Shown one piece after another: positions 37,101 to 45,730 of a stretch of DNA of 64,000 bases. The position numbers were made by a program, and so were the translations under genes. Source of the DNA: Galdieria partita (lineage: Eukaryota; Rhodophyta; Bangiophyceae; Galdieriales; Galdieriaceae); the NCBI GenBank assembly GCA_025991245.1, contig BQMJ01000045.1:1-64000 (forward strand), read 5' to 3'. The notes below the pieces were generated by a model. That model was given only the letters and a program-made list of their open reading frames with translations, was not told where the DNA came from and did no database searches. How positions within the stretch are numbered: position 1 is the first letter of the stretch; the number at the start of each line of letters is the position of its first letter.

Positions 37101-37613
37101 ATATCCAAACTTTGGTTCCATCCAAGAAGACCGTTCATACACGATAGCAACACTTCTTTATCCGAGGTAAAGTGTTACTCATATATATATATGCCATCCA
37201 TCAGTTATCTTTGATAGCTAACCTTAAAGTTACTAGGATGTTCTTCAAAATATGCCCTACTATCCCAATATTCCATTGAAACCGGTACACAAACAAAGTG
37301 AACCTCTGTTTTTCTCTTTAGGAGTAAAGCAAATAATATCTTATCCTGACAGTTTACGTGAAAGTTGTACCATTATTATAGGAGTAAGTTTTTGTTTTAT
37401 TTCTATACAGTTGTTGAATCGCTTCCAAAGATGGGTATCGATTGGGTCATACAACGACTAGCACCTATAGGCCAATTTGACTCGATTCCTGACTATTTCC
37501 CGCAAGGTCAGTTGACTTGCCTTTTATTATTTTCTTTTCTCTGCTTGTATATTGTGCAAAAGTGGTCTTCTTCTATAAATCTAAAGACTCGTTGGATATC
37601 TTACTTTCAATAA
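34118..37613 (+). CDS. EMC1: ER membrane protein complex subunit 1 (EMC1), 12 exons
   Basis: EMC1 is the large lumenal subunit of the ER insertase for tail-anchored and multi-pass proteins. Exons: 34118-34313, 34359-34532, 34587-34785, 34833-35077, 35137-35298, 35345-35583, 35635-36336, 36388-36680, 36731-36945, 37003-37166, 37237-37383, 37431-37613. All phases agree and the product is 972 aa, near the human 993. A signal peptide (residues about 1-30) is followed by the start of the propeller. The C-terminal DUF1620 region is recognisable: KYLNPYRILIVT, TENWFLY, GITPQFLLLYSLDGYLF, WFHPRRP. It ends with a transmembrane helix (LLLFSFLCLYIV) and a short basic tail. Introns are 45-70 nt. Intron 8 has a second in-phase acceptor at 36700 that would leave only 20 nt. 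Confidence 0.88.
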
Positions 37614-37791
37614 AAGGACAATCGGGAGCTCAAACCTTTCTCCTTTGAGAAATCGCAATTTCCATTTCGACGCATGTCTAATAGACATTAGGGAATCGCT
37701 TCGTTTCTCTTGTGGGGAGAAAATGCGACAAGTCTTTATTAAGGATGCAACACCTTCTTTGTGAATTTCACTTTTTACGTTTGCAGCTGAA

Positions 37792-38901
37792 ATGTCGAAC
37801 GTTGCTCACCATGGCGTCATTGAAATGGAAGACGGTAAACACAGAATTAGTAGAGAAAGAAGTATATTTCTTCTGGTTCCACCCTCTCAACACCAAGTTA
37901 TTCGTAGAGAGATAAGACAGTTAATACCTGAACTTATCGGTGAATTCCTTGGAATGTGGTATGTTATGGCAACTGCTACAGCCATTACTTGTATGTTGTT
38001 GTTCTATAATCCAAGTCCCTTTCTTCCAGGGTTTTTGGGTTTGGCTCTTCCCTGGGGCTTTGCCTTTACCTTTATGGTATTTGCTGTTGGAGCGATAAGT
38101 GGTGGACACTTCAACTTTTCTGTGACGCTGGCCTTTGCTTGCTTTAGAGGTTTTCCAAAATGGAAAGCATTGCCTTATTTCTTCGCACAAGTTTTGGGAG
38201 GAATCTGTGGAACCTTGAATATGTGGTTTACTTATTATCCAGTAGGTTATCAAATTGCAGCGGGGAAGCCTCTTAGTGAAGCAACAACGGTGGCAGCTGC
38301 ATTCTTTAACAATGCAGATTTGAGTGAATATACAACTATTCACTCTTTTGGAATCCAAGCTTTCTACACAGCATTTCTGTTATTCGTTATTTTTGCTATC
38401 ACAGACCCATACAACCCACTTGCACCCGGTGCAAATATGTTTCCGGTGATTGTTGGTTTCTTGGTTATGCAACTTGGCTGTTCGCTCGGAATGATCAATC
38501 AGTTTACTATCAATCCTTCTCGTGACTTGAGTGCTCGTATTGCTGGAGCTATGTTAGGAATGGGTAAAACTGCGTTACCTGGTCCTGGTGGTATGTTGTG
38601 GGCGAATCAGATAGGCTCTATGTTGGGTGGTATTTCAGGAGGTTTTGTTTATGAGGCTTTAGTTCGTCCATTTATGCCAAGAGTGGAAGAGTTGGGACCT
38701 ACACCGTTTATGATACAATGGGAAAAGTTTTACAACTGGATTCGTGGAAGGAAAGGGGAGAGTTTATATGGCACACGTGAGAACGGAATAGGGAATGCAT
38801 CACAAGACGATCAAATTCAAGGAGCTGAGACATTCGAACAGAAGAGATATATTCATGAAGAAGATAAATTTGCTTCCAATGTGCACCATGTTCCTGACTA
38901 A
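37792..38901 (+). CDS. Aquaporin/MIP-family channel with altered NPA boxes
   Basis: A 369-aa intronless channel with six predicted helices between residues about 45 and 310, and hydrophilic ends. The first half-helix motif is GGHFNFSVT, so NPA is replaced by NFS (residues 108-110). The second is INPSRDLSAR, so NPA becomes NPS (241-243). The selectivity-filter Arg (244) and the Asp that follows it, typical of aquaglyceroporins, are kept. The changed first box predicts a non-standard pore, possibly for glycerol, another small solute or gas rather than water; this is inference. An acceptor-like TTTGCAG lies just before the start and may end a 5' UTR intron. Confidence 0.85.
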   Translation: MSNVAHHGVIEMEDGKHRISRERSIFLLVPPSQHQVIRREIRQLIPELIGEFLGMWYVMATATAITCMLLFYNPSPFLPGFLGLALPWGFAFTFMVFAVGAISGGHFNFSVTLAFACFRGFPKWKALPYFFAQVLGGICGTLNMWFTYYPVGYQIAAGKPLSEATTVAAAFFNNADLSEYTTIHSFGIQAFYTAFLLFVIFAITDPYNPLAPGANMFPVIVGFLVMQLGCSLGMINQFTINPSRDLSARIAGAMLGMGKTALPGPGGMLWANQIGSMLGGISGGFVYEALVRPFMPRVEELGPTPFMIQWEKFYNWIRGRKGESLYGTRENGIGNASQDDQIQGAETFEQKRYIHEEDKFASNVHHVPD

Positions 38902-39030
38902 GTATATAACAATTATACGAACAATGTTCATGTTTCATCCTAGTGTGATTGAGAATATGCGTTTTGCAACGTTAATAAAAAAAGCTTTTGTGTCTATTCT
39001 TGAATGCAGCAACGAGGAAAATATATACAT

Positions 39031-39601
39031 TTACGAGTTTTCTGGAGAAACGGGTTCAGATTCAATGGCTGACTTGTTGCTATGAAGACGGGAAGACGAA
39101 GGAGGCGAACTGCCTTCTTCTTCACTATTTATCTCTTCTTCTCCATTGCTACTGCCTTGATCAACACACAGCTCTCCTCGTTCCCTAAAATACTTGGAAA
39201 TTCTAAACTCATCATAATGAAACTTGCGCTTCCTTTCAAACTCTTCTCGACTAGAACGGCTACGAGGAGTAGACTGACTAGAGTTACTGCTATAACCACC
39301 ACCGTCTTCTGAAGAATGTGGAAAATTGCCAGTGTCTGATAAAGCTGCTTCCAAACGCCAATCACGTGCTGGTTGACTATGCAAAACTGGACAGCGATCT
39401 GTTGAAGCCTCTGAATCCGAATCAGAACGATCACTTAGTTGATATGGCGTTTTCGGTTCGGTAATCGTCATTCGTGGTTCTCTTGTTGTTGTTGTTGTCC
39501 ACTTTTAGCAACCCCACAAACAAGAATAAACATCTACTCTACCTTTCGGTCTCATTCCTTTGCAAGTTTTCCTCATCCCAGTGGAGTCTCACTCTATACA
39601 T
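39031..39601 (-). CDS. Protein phosphatase inhibitor 2 (IPP-2) homologue
   Basis: Inhibitor 2 binds and regulates type 1 protein phosphatase. Exon 1 is 39601-39543 and exon 2 is 39481-39031; the 61-nt intron has matching phase, and the product is 169 aa. The short first exon supplies the family motif LHWDEENL. Exon 2 continues with ITEPKTPYQ (compare the plant-type EPKTPYH box) and, further on, RKRKFHYDEFRI, the third family motif that inserts near the PP1 active site in known structures. The remainder is Ser/Glu-rich and disordered, as usual. No clear N-terminal KGILK motif is visible. The gene converges on the aquaporin. Confidence 0.8.
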
Positions 39602-39793
39602 AGTTGAATACCCCTTATTGAAGGAGGGAAAACCAAACTACCTCTTTTTCTTATCAGAACTGGGTTTTTCTGCACTTTCTATGTTGTCAGAGTTTTTTAA
39701 TATTCCACCACTGTTAGAAGTGTTGCTTGGTTTATTAGGATGATGATCGCGGGACATGATGAGCAATCCACAAATTCCAGAGTTGGGTCACTT

Positions 39794-41152
39794 TCATGAA
39801 GATGGAAACAATCCTTTGCAGTAATTCCAAAATATTCCTTCTTGGCAAAATATCCAAGACATGGGAAGCATACAAAGTTTCTTCCATTTCCCTACATATG
39901 CACGACGATGAAAATTATCGTAATCATTCTCTTCGATAACGTCCAATATTCTTCTGTACATATCCAAAGAAGCTCGAACTGGAAGTCTTACATCAGGACT
40001 TAGTAAAGAAATCCCGCTTTCCGCTTTAGAAAAGTATTGTCTCGCCCGCTTCATTTCAAAACGCATCAAATTCTTATAACGTTCATCCACAATCCCTGCC
40101 ATCATATCGTGTTCAGTATAGTCAAACCGTATCAAGTCCTCTCGAGGAATATAAATTCTACCACGAAGACAATCTTCTCCAACATCTCTGAGTATATTTG
40201 TCAACTGAAATGCAATACCGAGACAAACAGCAGCTTCCTCCGCAGCTTGATAGGTTTCTGGATTGGGATTGGCAACTCCCATTACTGCCAAGGTCATGAT
40301 TCCAACGGTTCCAGCAACTCGATAGCAATACAAATACAATTCTTCAAATGTATCATATCTATCACGTTCAACATCCATTTGCATACCTTTGATCATTTCA
40401 TAAAAGGGTTCCATGCGCAACCTAGGAAACCTCAACTTGCTTTCATATAGTGCCAAATCGAGTACATCATAAGGCTTTCCAGCGAAAACAGTTTCCAATC
40501 GATTCTTCCATTGTTCAAGAATACTTTCCAATTGAGTTTTCCTCTGAGACGCTCGAGGACCATCCACCAAGTCATCTGTTCTTCGGCACCAAACGTAAAT
40601 AGCCCATACTGCTTCCTGTTTCTGCGGTTGCATAAAAAGTGTGCCAATGTAAAAAGTTTTTGCAAAGTGGGAAGTAATTCTACCGCATTCAGCAAAAGAG
40701 TCCCTCAAGAGCTTTCTCTTTCTACGTTGAAATACTCTTTGCCGTTCATAGAATGATATATCTTGAGCATTAACACTCGTAGAATCCTTGACACTAGTCC
40801 ATTCCACCAAGTCCTGCAGAATCGAAGCTTTTCTGGAAGAATAGTCGGTACTTGGCTTGTCAACAAATAAGGATGCACTTCTATGTTCTCCGTTGTCATC
40901 TTGAGTTGAAGCGTGACAATAAAACTTTTTATAAGCTATATTTCTCTTTACATACAAGTTCCAACAAGTAGCAGTTTGTAAAACGTGTAGCCAATGATTG
41001 TGTTTTATGGTGAAATAGAAACTACTCCGACGCCCTTTTCGACTGCACCACGTTGAGCCAGTATAGAAGCTTCGAAAGCAATGATAGCAACTGCTTGTTG
41101 TATGATAACTCATGAAGCAGCAAGCTGACCAGTAGCCAGGTTGACTCATCAT
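39794..41152 (-). CDS. PSY: Phytoene synthase, plastid
   Basis: The enzyme condenses two geranylgeranyl diphosphates to phytoene, the first committed step of carotenoid synthesis. The 452-aa intronless protein has an N-terminal extension of about 130 residues (Ser, Tyr, His and basic residues, few acids at the start), consistent with a plastid transit peptide. Catalytic Asp-rich motifs are complete: RRTDDLVDG and RDVGEDCLRGRIYIP. Other family blocks are FAKTFYIGTLFM near the start of the domain and YCYRVAGTVG. The start at 41152 is the first ATG; alternatives a few codons in are possible. It is 140 bases downstream of the FPGS-like gene on the same strand. Confidence 0.92.
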   Translation of the reverse strand: MMSQPGYWSACCFMSYHTTSSCYHCFRSFYTGSTWCSRKGRRSSFYFTIKHNHWLHVLQTATCWNLYVKRNIAYKKFYCHASTQDDNGEHRSASLFVDKPSTDYSSRKASILQDLVEWTSVKDSTSVNAQDISFYERQRVFQRRKRKLLRDSFAECGRITSHFAKTFYIGTLFMQPQKQEAVWAIYVWCRRTDDLVDGPRASQRKTQLESILEQWKNRLETVFAGKPYDVLDLALYESKLRFPRLRMEPFYEMIKGMQMDVERDRYDTFEELYLYCYRVAGTVGIMTLAVMGVANPNPETYQAAEEAAVCLGIAFQLTNILRDVGEDCLRGRIYIPREDLIRFDYTEHDMMAGIVDERYKNLMRFEMKRARQYFSKAESGISLLSPDVRLPVRASLDMYRRILDVIEENDYDNFHRRAYVGKWKKLCMLPMSWIFCQEGIFWNYCKGLFPSS

Positions 41153-41228
41153 GATCGAGAGAGTCCCAACAATCTCCCTTTCTTTCTATGGGATAAGATA
41201 TCGTTTTATCCTTTTCTATTTATATAAA

Positions 41229-41246
41229 TGTGTGTGTGTGTGTGTG
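41229..41246. repeat. (TG)9 microsatellite
   Basis: A perfect TG run in the 140-base gap between the phytoene synthase start and the stop of the upstream folate gene. It is expected to be polymorphic. Confidence 0.9.
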
Positions 41247-41292
41247 CTTATGAAACAAACAAACTAAACAACTCAAAAGACTCAAAATCTTC

Positions 41293-42961
41293 TCATTCTT
41301 GACGAGCCAAACTTGTAATAGTAGGACGCAAAGCTCCTGCCAAATGTAAAGAACCAATAACCAACAAAATACTATCTTCACAAGCATTTTCTCTTTCAAT
41401 ATAATCGATAGCCCTATGCAATGTATCTACGCAATGAGGGTGAATGCTAATGCTTTGAAACGGCTTTCTCTTTGCATATGCACCCAACTAAGCAAGCAAT
41501 CAATAGGGAAATGAAAATGTTTTAAAAACTTACCTGTTCTGCTCCAAGATAAGGTCCTTCATTGCTAACACATGTACAATACAGACGAAATACAAAAGGT
41601 ATCAACTCATCTAATATTTCTTCAACATGTTTATCTCGACCCATGCCAAGGACAACATGTAGCTTTTTATGCTTCCACACAGGATGACTAGCAATCTGTT
41701 TCATTACTAAACCAACACTGCTAGGAACATGAGCACCATCTATGATCACCTCCAGAGAATTGGAAAGCTTAAATAATTCCATGCGAGCAGGTAATCTCTT
41801 CTTGGCTCCTTTCCATACATCTTCTCTATCTAATAACTCTCCATCCACCACTTTGGAATCTATTCTATTCCTATAACCTAAGAAACCAATTTGTTTCAAA
41901 ACCTCTTTGGCAAGACATCGATTTTGTGCTTCTATCATAGAAAATAATGGTAAATGATCGTTCTCCAAATAAAGTTGCTCTTGTAATGGACGAATAACTC
42001 GAAAGCCAACTTGTTGAGCTATTTCATCAATAACTCGACCAGCTTCATCTTTGCTATCTGTACCTGTAATCATTATTGAGCCTTGATAGGCAATACCAGC
42101 CTTCTCTCTTGCTATATCTATTCTCGTGGGTCCAATAATCTCCGCATGTTCCAACTCTACATTCGTCAGTACAGTTATCTTTGACTTTAGAACATTGGTA
42201 GAATCTAACTTTCCTCCTAAACCACATTCCACTACAGCCCACTCAACTTTTGCTCTAGAAAAGGCCAAAAAAGCAGCTGCTGTGACCAAATCAAACCAAG
42301 TAGAATCTTTTCCAAAAGATTGTGCTGCTACGGACTCCTCACGAGTAGACATGACTTGGTTGAGACAATAGGCCAATTCATCGTCTTCAATATAACTATC
42401 ATTGATGCCTATTCTCTCATTAATTCTCTCTACATGAGGTGAAGAATACCACCCCGTTGAAAATCCTGCACCATAAAAGAGTGCGGATGACACATAACTG
42501 GTAACGGAACCTTTTCCTTTAGAACCTGTTATATGAACGGTTTGAAAGTGAGTTTGTGGGTTTCCCAATCGTTCTAAAAGATCCATGATAGGACCGGTAT
42601 TCACTCTCATTTGTCTTTGTGTTCCAACCATGCGATCTCTTCTTTCCCAGTCAATCCATTGATCTAAACGACGCAAGGCATCCAACAACTTGGGACTATA
42701 AGTGCCTTTAGAAGGGCCTTTACTAAACACAGGAGGCAATTTTGCGTTGGCTGCTGCTTCCTTTTTGAGTTGTTCAGTTGACATAGTTCTAACAAGAGTA
42801 GTACCACAACTTAACCCCAAAGGACACTTGCGCGCCAATGTCTTGCCAATAACTGTGGAGGATAGAAAGAAATCGATGCTATTTTTCATGGCGATCCGCA
42901 TAGAAACCAAAATGTATGGAAAGAGATCTTGTTGGCTACAGACTATGTGGTCCACTGGCAT
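41293..42961 (-). CDS. Folylpolyglutamate synthase / dihydrofolate synthase
   Basis: A Mur-ligase-type enzyme adding glutamate to folates. Exon 1 is 42961-41534 and exon 2 is 41487-41293; the 46-nt intron with a GTAAGT donor is in phase 0, and the product is 540 aa. The ATP P-loop HITGSKGKGSVT, the SSPHV.RINERI block, ECGLGGKLDSTN and the DGAH strand (IIDGAHVPSS) are all present. The first 70 residues are rich in Ser, Thr, Leu and basic residues and suggest a mitochondrial or plastid presequence. In-frame Mets at 42961, 42901 and 42889 are all possible starts. With the first, the CDS overlaps the 5' end of the acidic-protein gene on the other strand. Confidence 0.87.
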
Positions 42962-43598
42962 GACTCATGCTAAGCAACCATTTTCCATAAGTTGGTTTCA
43001 AAACGACTATTCCTGGAAGTTGGTTTCCTCAACTTTTCCAGCAAAGGCTAAATATTTCTTCCGTTGCAAACACGGAAGTTGTGACTCGCAAACAGCTATG
43101 AATATGGACAGTTGGAATATGGATACCCGAAATAGTCGCCCTGCAAGAGAGTTTCCGTTGACAAATATGAGTAATATTGAAACAAGAAAGTTTGTGAATG
43201 GTGATGGCTGTCGTATGAAACCTTTACTACTCGTAAAGAAGGAGTTGTCCCAAGAAATAGCCACATTCTTTGCGCAGAACGGCTTGTCATACAAAAAGAA
43301 GCTGAGGAATAAGTATAAGCTTTTGTCTCAAGAAGGAAACATTTCTATTTCTGTAGGTGAACTTGCGACTTCTTTATTATCAGATGACGAAAGTGAGAGT
43401 GGGGACGATTCTTATAGTTCAGATAGTGACACTGATAGTTCCGTCTCTACTTCAGATGAGGAAGACCTTTCAGACTCGGATGATGAATACTATAGTTATG
43501 ATGAAGGTATATCTGATGATGATTCCGAAGAAGACTATTTGTATTCAGATGAAGAGGAAGGAATAACTAGCGAGTCGGACGATGGTGACGATTCGTAA
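42912..43598 (+). CDS. Unknown protein with long acidic Ser/Asp/Glu tail
   Basis: A 228-aa protein. The start chosen is the ATG at 42912, because farther upstream the frame is antisense to conserved folate-enzyme sequence. The N-terminal 70 residues are Trp-, Lys-, Ser- and Cys-containing. A central basic segment (QNGLSYKKKLRNKYKLLSQ) precedes about 75 residues composed almost entirely of Ser, Asp, Glu and Tyr. Such tails are common in nucleolar, chaperone and chromatin proteins, but I recognise no domain. The many SDSD and SDDE motifs are likely casein kinase 2 sites. It is head-to-head with the folate gene, whose possible starts fall on both sides of this one. Confidence 0.6.
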   Translation: MYGKRSCWLQTMWSTGMTHAKQPFSISWFQNDYSWKLVSSTFPAKAKYFFRCKHGSCDSQTAMNMDSWNMDTRNSRPAREFPLTNMSNIETRKFVNGDGCRMKPLLLVKKELSQEIATFFAQNGLSYKKKLRNKYKLLSQEGNISISVGELATSLLSDDESESGDDSYSSDSDTDSSVSTSDEEDLSDSDDEYYSYDEGISDDDSEEDYLYSDEEEGITSESDDGDDS

Positions 43599-43806
43599 GT
43601 TGGTTGTAGAACTAATATATATCAACTGCGTATGACAAAAGAATGTGTAATGTATGAACATAGAGTAACTATTTATAGTCGTTAGGAAATAATAAAACGC
43701 GTCTTGCTAAGTGTTGTTCTCATATACGTGGTTATTCTCAACTATCGATGGAAACATTTCTCTATTTTATGTTCTGTACTGGATAAACAAATAGTAACAA
43801 GAAATA

Positions 43807-44324
43807 CTAAAAAAACTTGAACTTTCCTAAAACCAACGTATTCAAAAACTTTCCGTCACTTGAAGGAATCTCGAAAGCTACAAAAGCTTTAGGTGGTTCT
43901 CTGCCTCTTGATCCTTGCCCTTATAGTTGCTATAGCCAAAGTTCAATATACTGTATTTTCCACTCAAAACGAGAACAACTTCCTTACCCTTCACAGGCCC
44001 TCCAATAAAACCTCGACCCCTGCCTAATCCAAGACCTCTTCCAGTCTTCCCTTCCTTAATAGCTTCTACTCTTTTAAACATAGGTGCATTCGCGAGTATA
44101 TCTGGAACAATGAAAAACCGTATTTTACTACCTCTAAGAAAAACATGTTCAAAAGGAGTGATTTTCCCGTCCCTTCCAGTACAAGTAACCTTCTTGAGTT
44201 GGCAATTCATATTATCCTCTGCATCGTACAAAGTTCCACGATACAAATCACCACTCTTTGTTTCTACAGTAACTGTTTGTGATATCGCCTCATGTAAAAG
44301 CTTAATAGGAATCCCAACCGACAT
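43807..44324 (-). CDS. SNRPD3: Small nuclear ribonucleoprotein Sm D3
   Basis: Sm D3 is a core ring protein of spliceosomal snRNPs. Exon 1 is 44324-43988 and exon 2 is 43919-43807, giving 149 aa if the 68-nt intron is used. The N-terminus MSVGIPIKLLHEA, the Sm1 segment (TVETKSGDLYRGTLYDAEDNMN) and the Sm2 segment with FLRGSKIRFFIVPD are diagnostic. A GRGLGLGRGRG stretch is the usual Arg/Gly tail. If the intron is retained, the frame instead ends at 43878 with a different tail; splicing is preferred because the donor is GTAAGG and the joined tail keeps RG character. The start is only 25 bases after the stop of the HAD phosphatase on the same strand. An in-frame upstream ATG at 44384 would overlap that gene and is not favoured. 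Confidence 0.88.
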
Positions 44325-44349
44325 TTGCCTCTCACCAACAAACAATCTC

Positions 44350-45221
44350 TCACTCGTTAGGGCAAAAGATTTCAACAAAGTCAAAGTGACTTAAACCCTC
44401 CAGAATGCCTCCAGCAAAAGGTCTCGAAGCAAGATAAAAATGACTGTCCACTTTGGAAAGCTGTAAAAATTTTTGTCTTATACTTTCTTCACAGTTGCCT
44501 ACTGCAATTCGTAACACTTCAGATGGAGTCGGAGGAAAAAACATATCATAATCGTTCGAGGAATCACCGCACACCTAAAACATATAGAATGGAATGTGCA
44601 CATTATGATTCAAAAATTTCTTACCACAGTAAGTTCAGGAGGAAAACCAAGATATTCGCGAAGCCAAATAGCTGCAGTTCCCTTGTTTGCCTTGGCTGGA
44701 AGAATATCCAAGTGTCCTAATCCATGTTGCACAGAAACGACAATATGCACTGAGCGTAGTGATGCTTCCATGTTGGGAACTATTCTAGCTTGAACATACT
44801 CCAACTGTTGGGGATCAAAATAAAAACTCAACTTTACGTCACTATTTTCGGAATCACTTTGCAAACGAAGAAGACCACAGGAAATCCACTGTTGAGTCAC
44901 AAGTTTGACTTGTTCCAAACTAAAGTCTTTTGAAATCATGTCACTCCACTGATGCAGTTTCTCCAATTTCGAATCTGGCGTAAGTCTATACAGTTCGGTG
45001 CCAACTCCACATATAAGGTAATCGGGAAGCAGTAACTGCTTCTTGTTCAAAAGTTCATAAAACAAGGTGACCGAACGTCCTGTATTGTAAACTAGGCGAG
45101 AGTTTTCTGCTAAGAGTTGTCGTTTCCATATGGAATTGAAGTTATCCAGGTATCTGTCAGCTACTACAGACTCTGCCTGCGATACCAAAGTATCATCCAA
45201 GTCAGTGATGAGCAATAACAT
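44350..45221 (-). CDS. Sucrose-phosphate-phosphatase-like HAD hydrolase
   Basis: Exons 45221-44625 and 44574-44350 are joined in phase 0 across a 50-nt intron, giving 273 aa. HAD motif I is DLDDTLV at the very N-terminus, motif II falls in YNTGRS, and motif IV is CGDSSNDYDMF, split by the intron just before it. A conserved Lys appears in ANKGTAA. The C2B-type cap and length fit the sucrose-phosphatase family used in plants and cyanobacteria to release sucrose from sucrose-6-phosphate. Red algae mainly accumulate floridoside and isofloridoside, so a related sugar phosphate could be the substrate; sequence alone does not decide. The extra C-terminal domain of plant SPPs is absent. Confidence 0.82.
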
Positions 45222-45316
45222 ATTTCAAGCTTTGACAATTCCATGTTTATTTTAAAAACAACGCTTGTTGTGGAAATGAAAGTAACTCTTCTAGTCAATC
45301 TATGTTCGACATAAAA

Positions 45317-45647
45317 TCATAAAAATACACTGCTATCACAATAAGCAACTAACTTCATTTTTCCAAACTTCAGTTCATTGCCACAAAATACTACAGACTT
45401 CATAACCTCGTTGAACAAACAAACTGTCGACACAATAACAATCCCGACTTGGTTAAAAAGAACTTCCATGTGCTCAGTTCCTACATCGTCATTTTCAGTT
45501 GTCAATACAATCGTGTCTAAGAATATTTCCGTCCATTCTAGAATCGAATTTCATATTGTGACCTGTCTAGCTAACGAGAATATCCCTGCAATGCCCACTA
45601 CCAAGTAAATGCTTCCATTTCTCCTTCCAAAGTGACGTGTCTTTCAT
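45317..45647 (-). CDS. Small unknown protein, two exons, 88 aa
   Basis: Exon 1 is 45647-45602 and exon 2 is 45537-45317; the 64-nt intron (GTAGTG to CTAG) has matching phase. The product begins MKDTSLWKEKWKHLLEW, then has an acidic loop and a hydrophobic stretch (VGIVIVSTVCLF) and ends with a Val/Lys-rich segment. The balanced amino acid composition across the junction is the main support. No family is recognised. It fills the 510-base gap between the HAD phosphatase and the secreted protein, with its start 83 bases from the latter's. It could be chance. Confidence 0.4.
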
Positions 45648-45730
45648 GTCTTCTTCATTTTCGGTTGAAATTCAAATAACCAAATCAACTCCTACTCAAC
45701 TTGAAACTTTCCAAGTTTGGTTTTCTGAAG

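Noticed and set aside
42702-42911. Upstream extension of the acidic-tail gene
   Set aside because: This part is antisense to conserved folate-enzyme sequence; the ATG at 42912 is a sufficient start.
44325-44384. N-terminal extension of Sm D3
   Set aside because: It overlaps the conserved end of the upstream phosphatase gene and Sm D3 proteins begin at MSxGxP.
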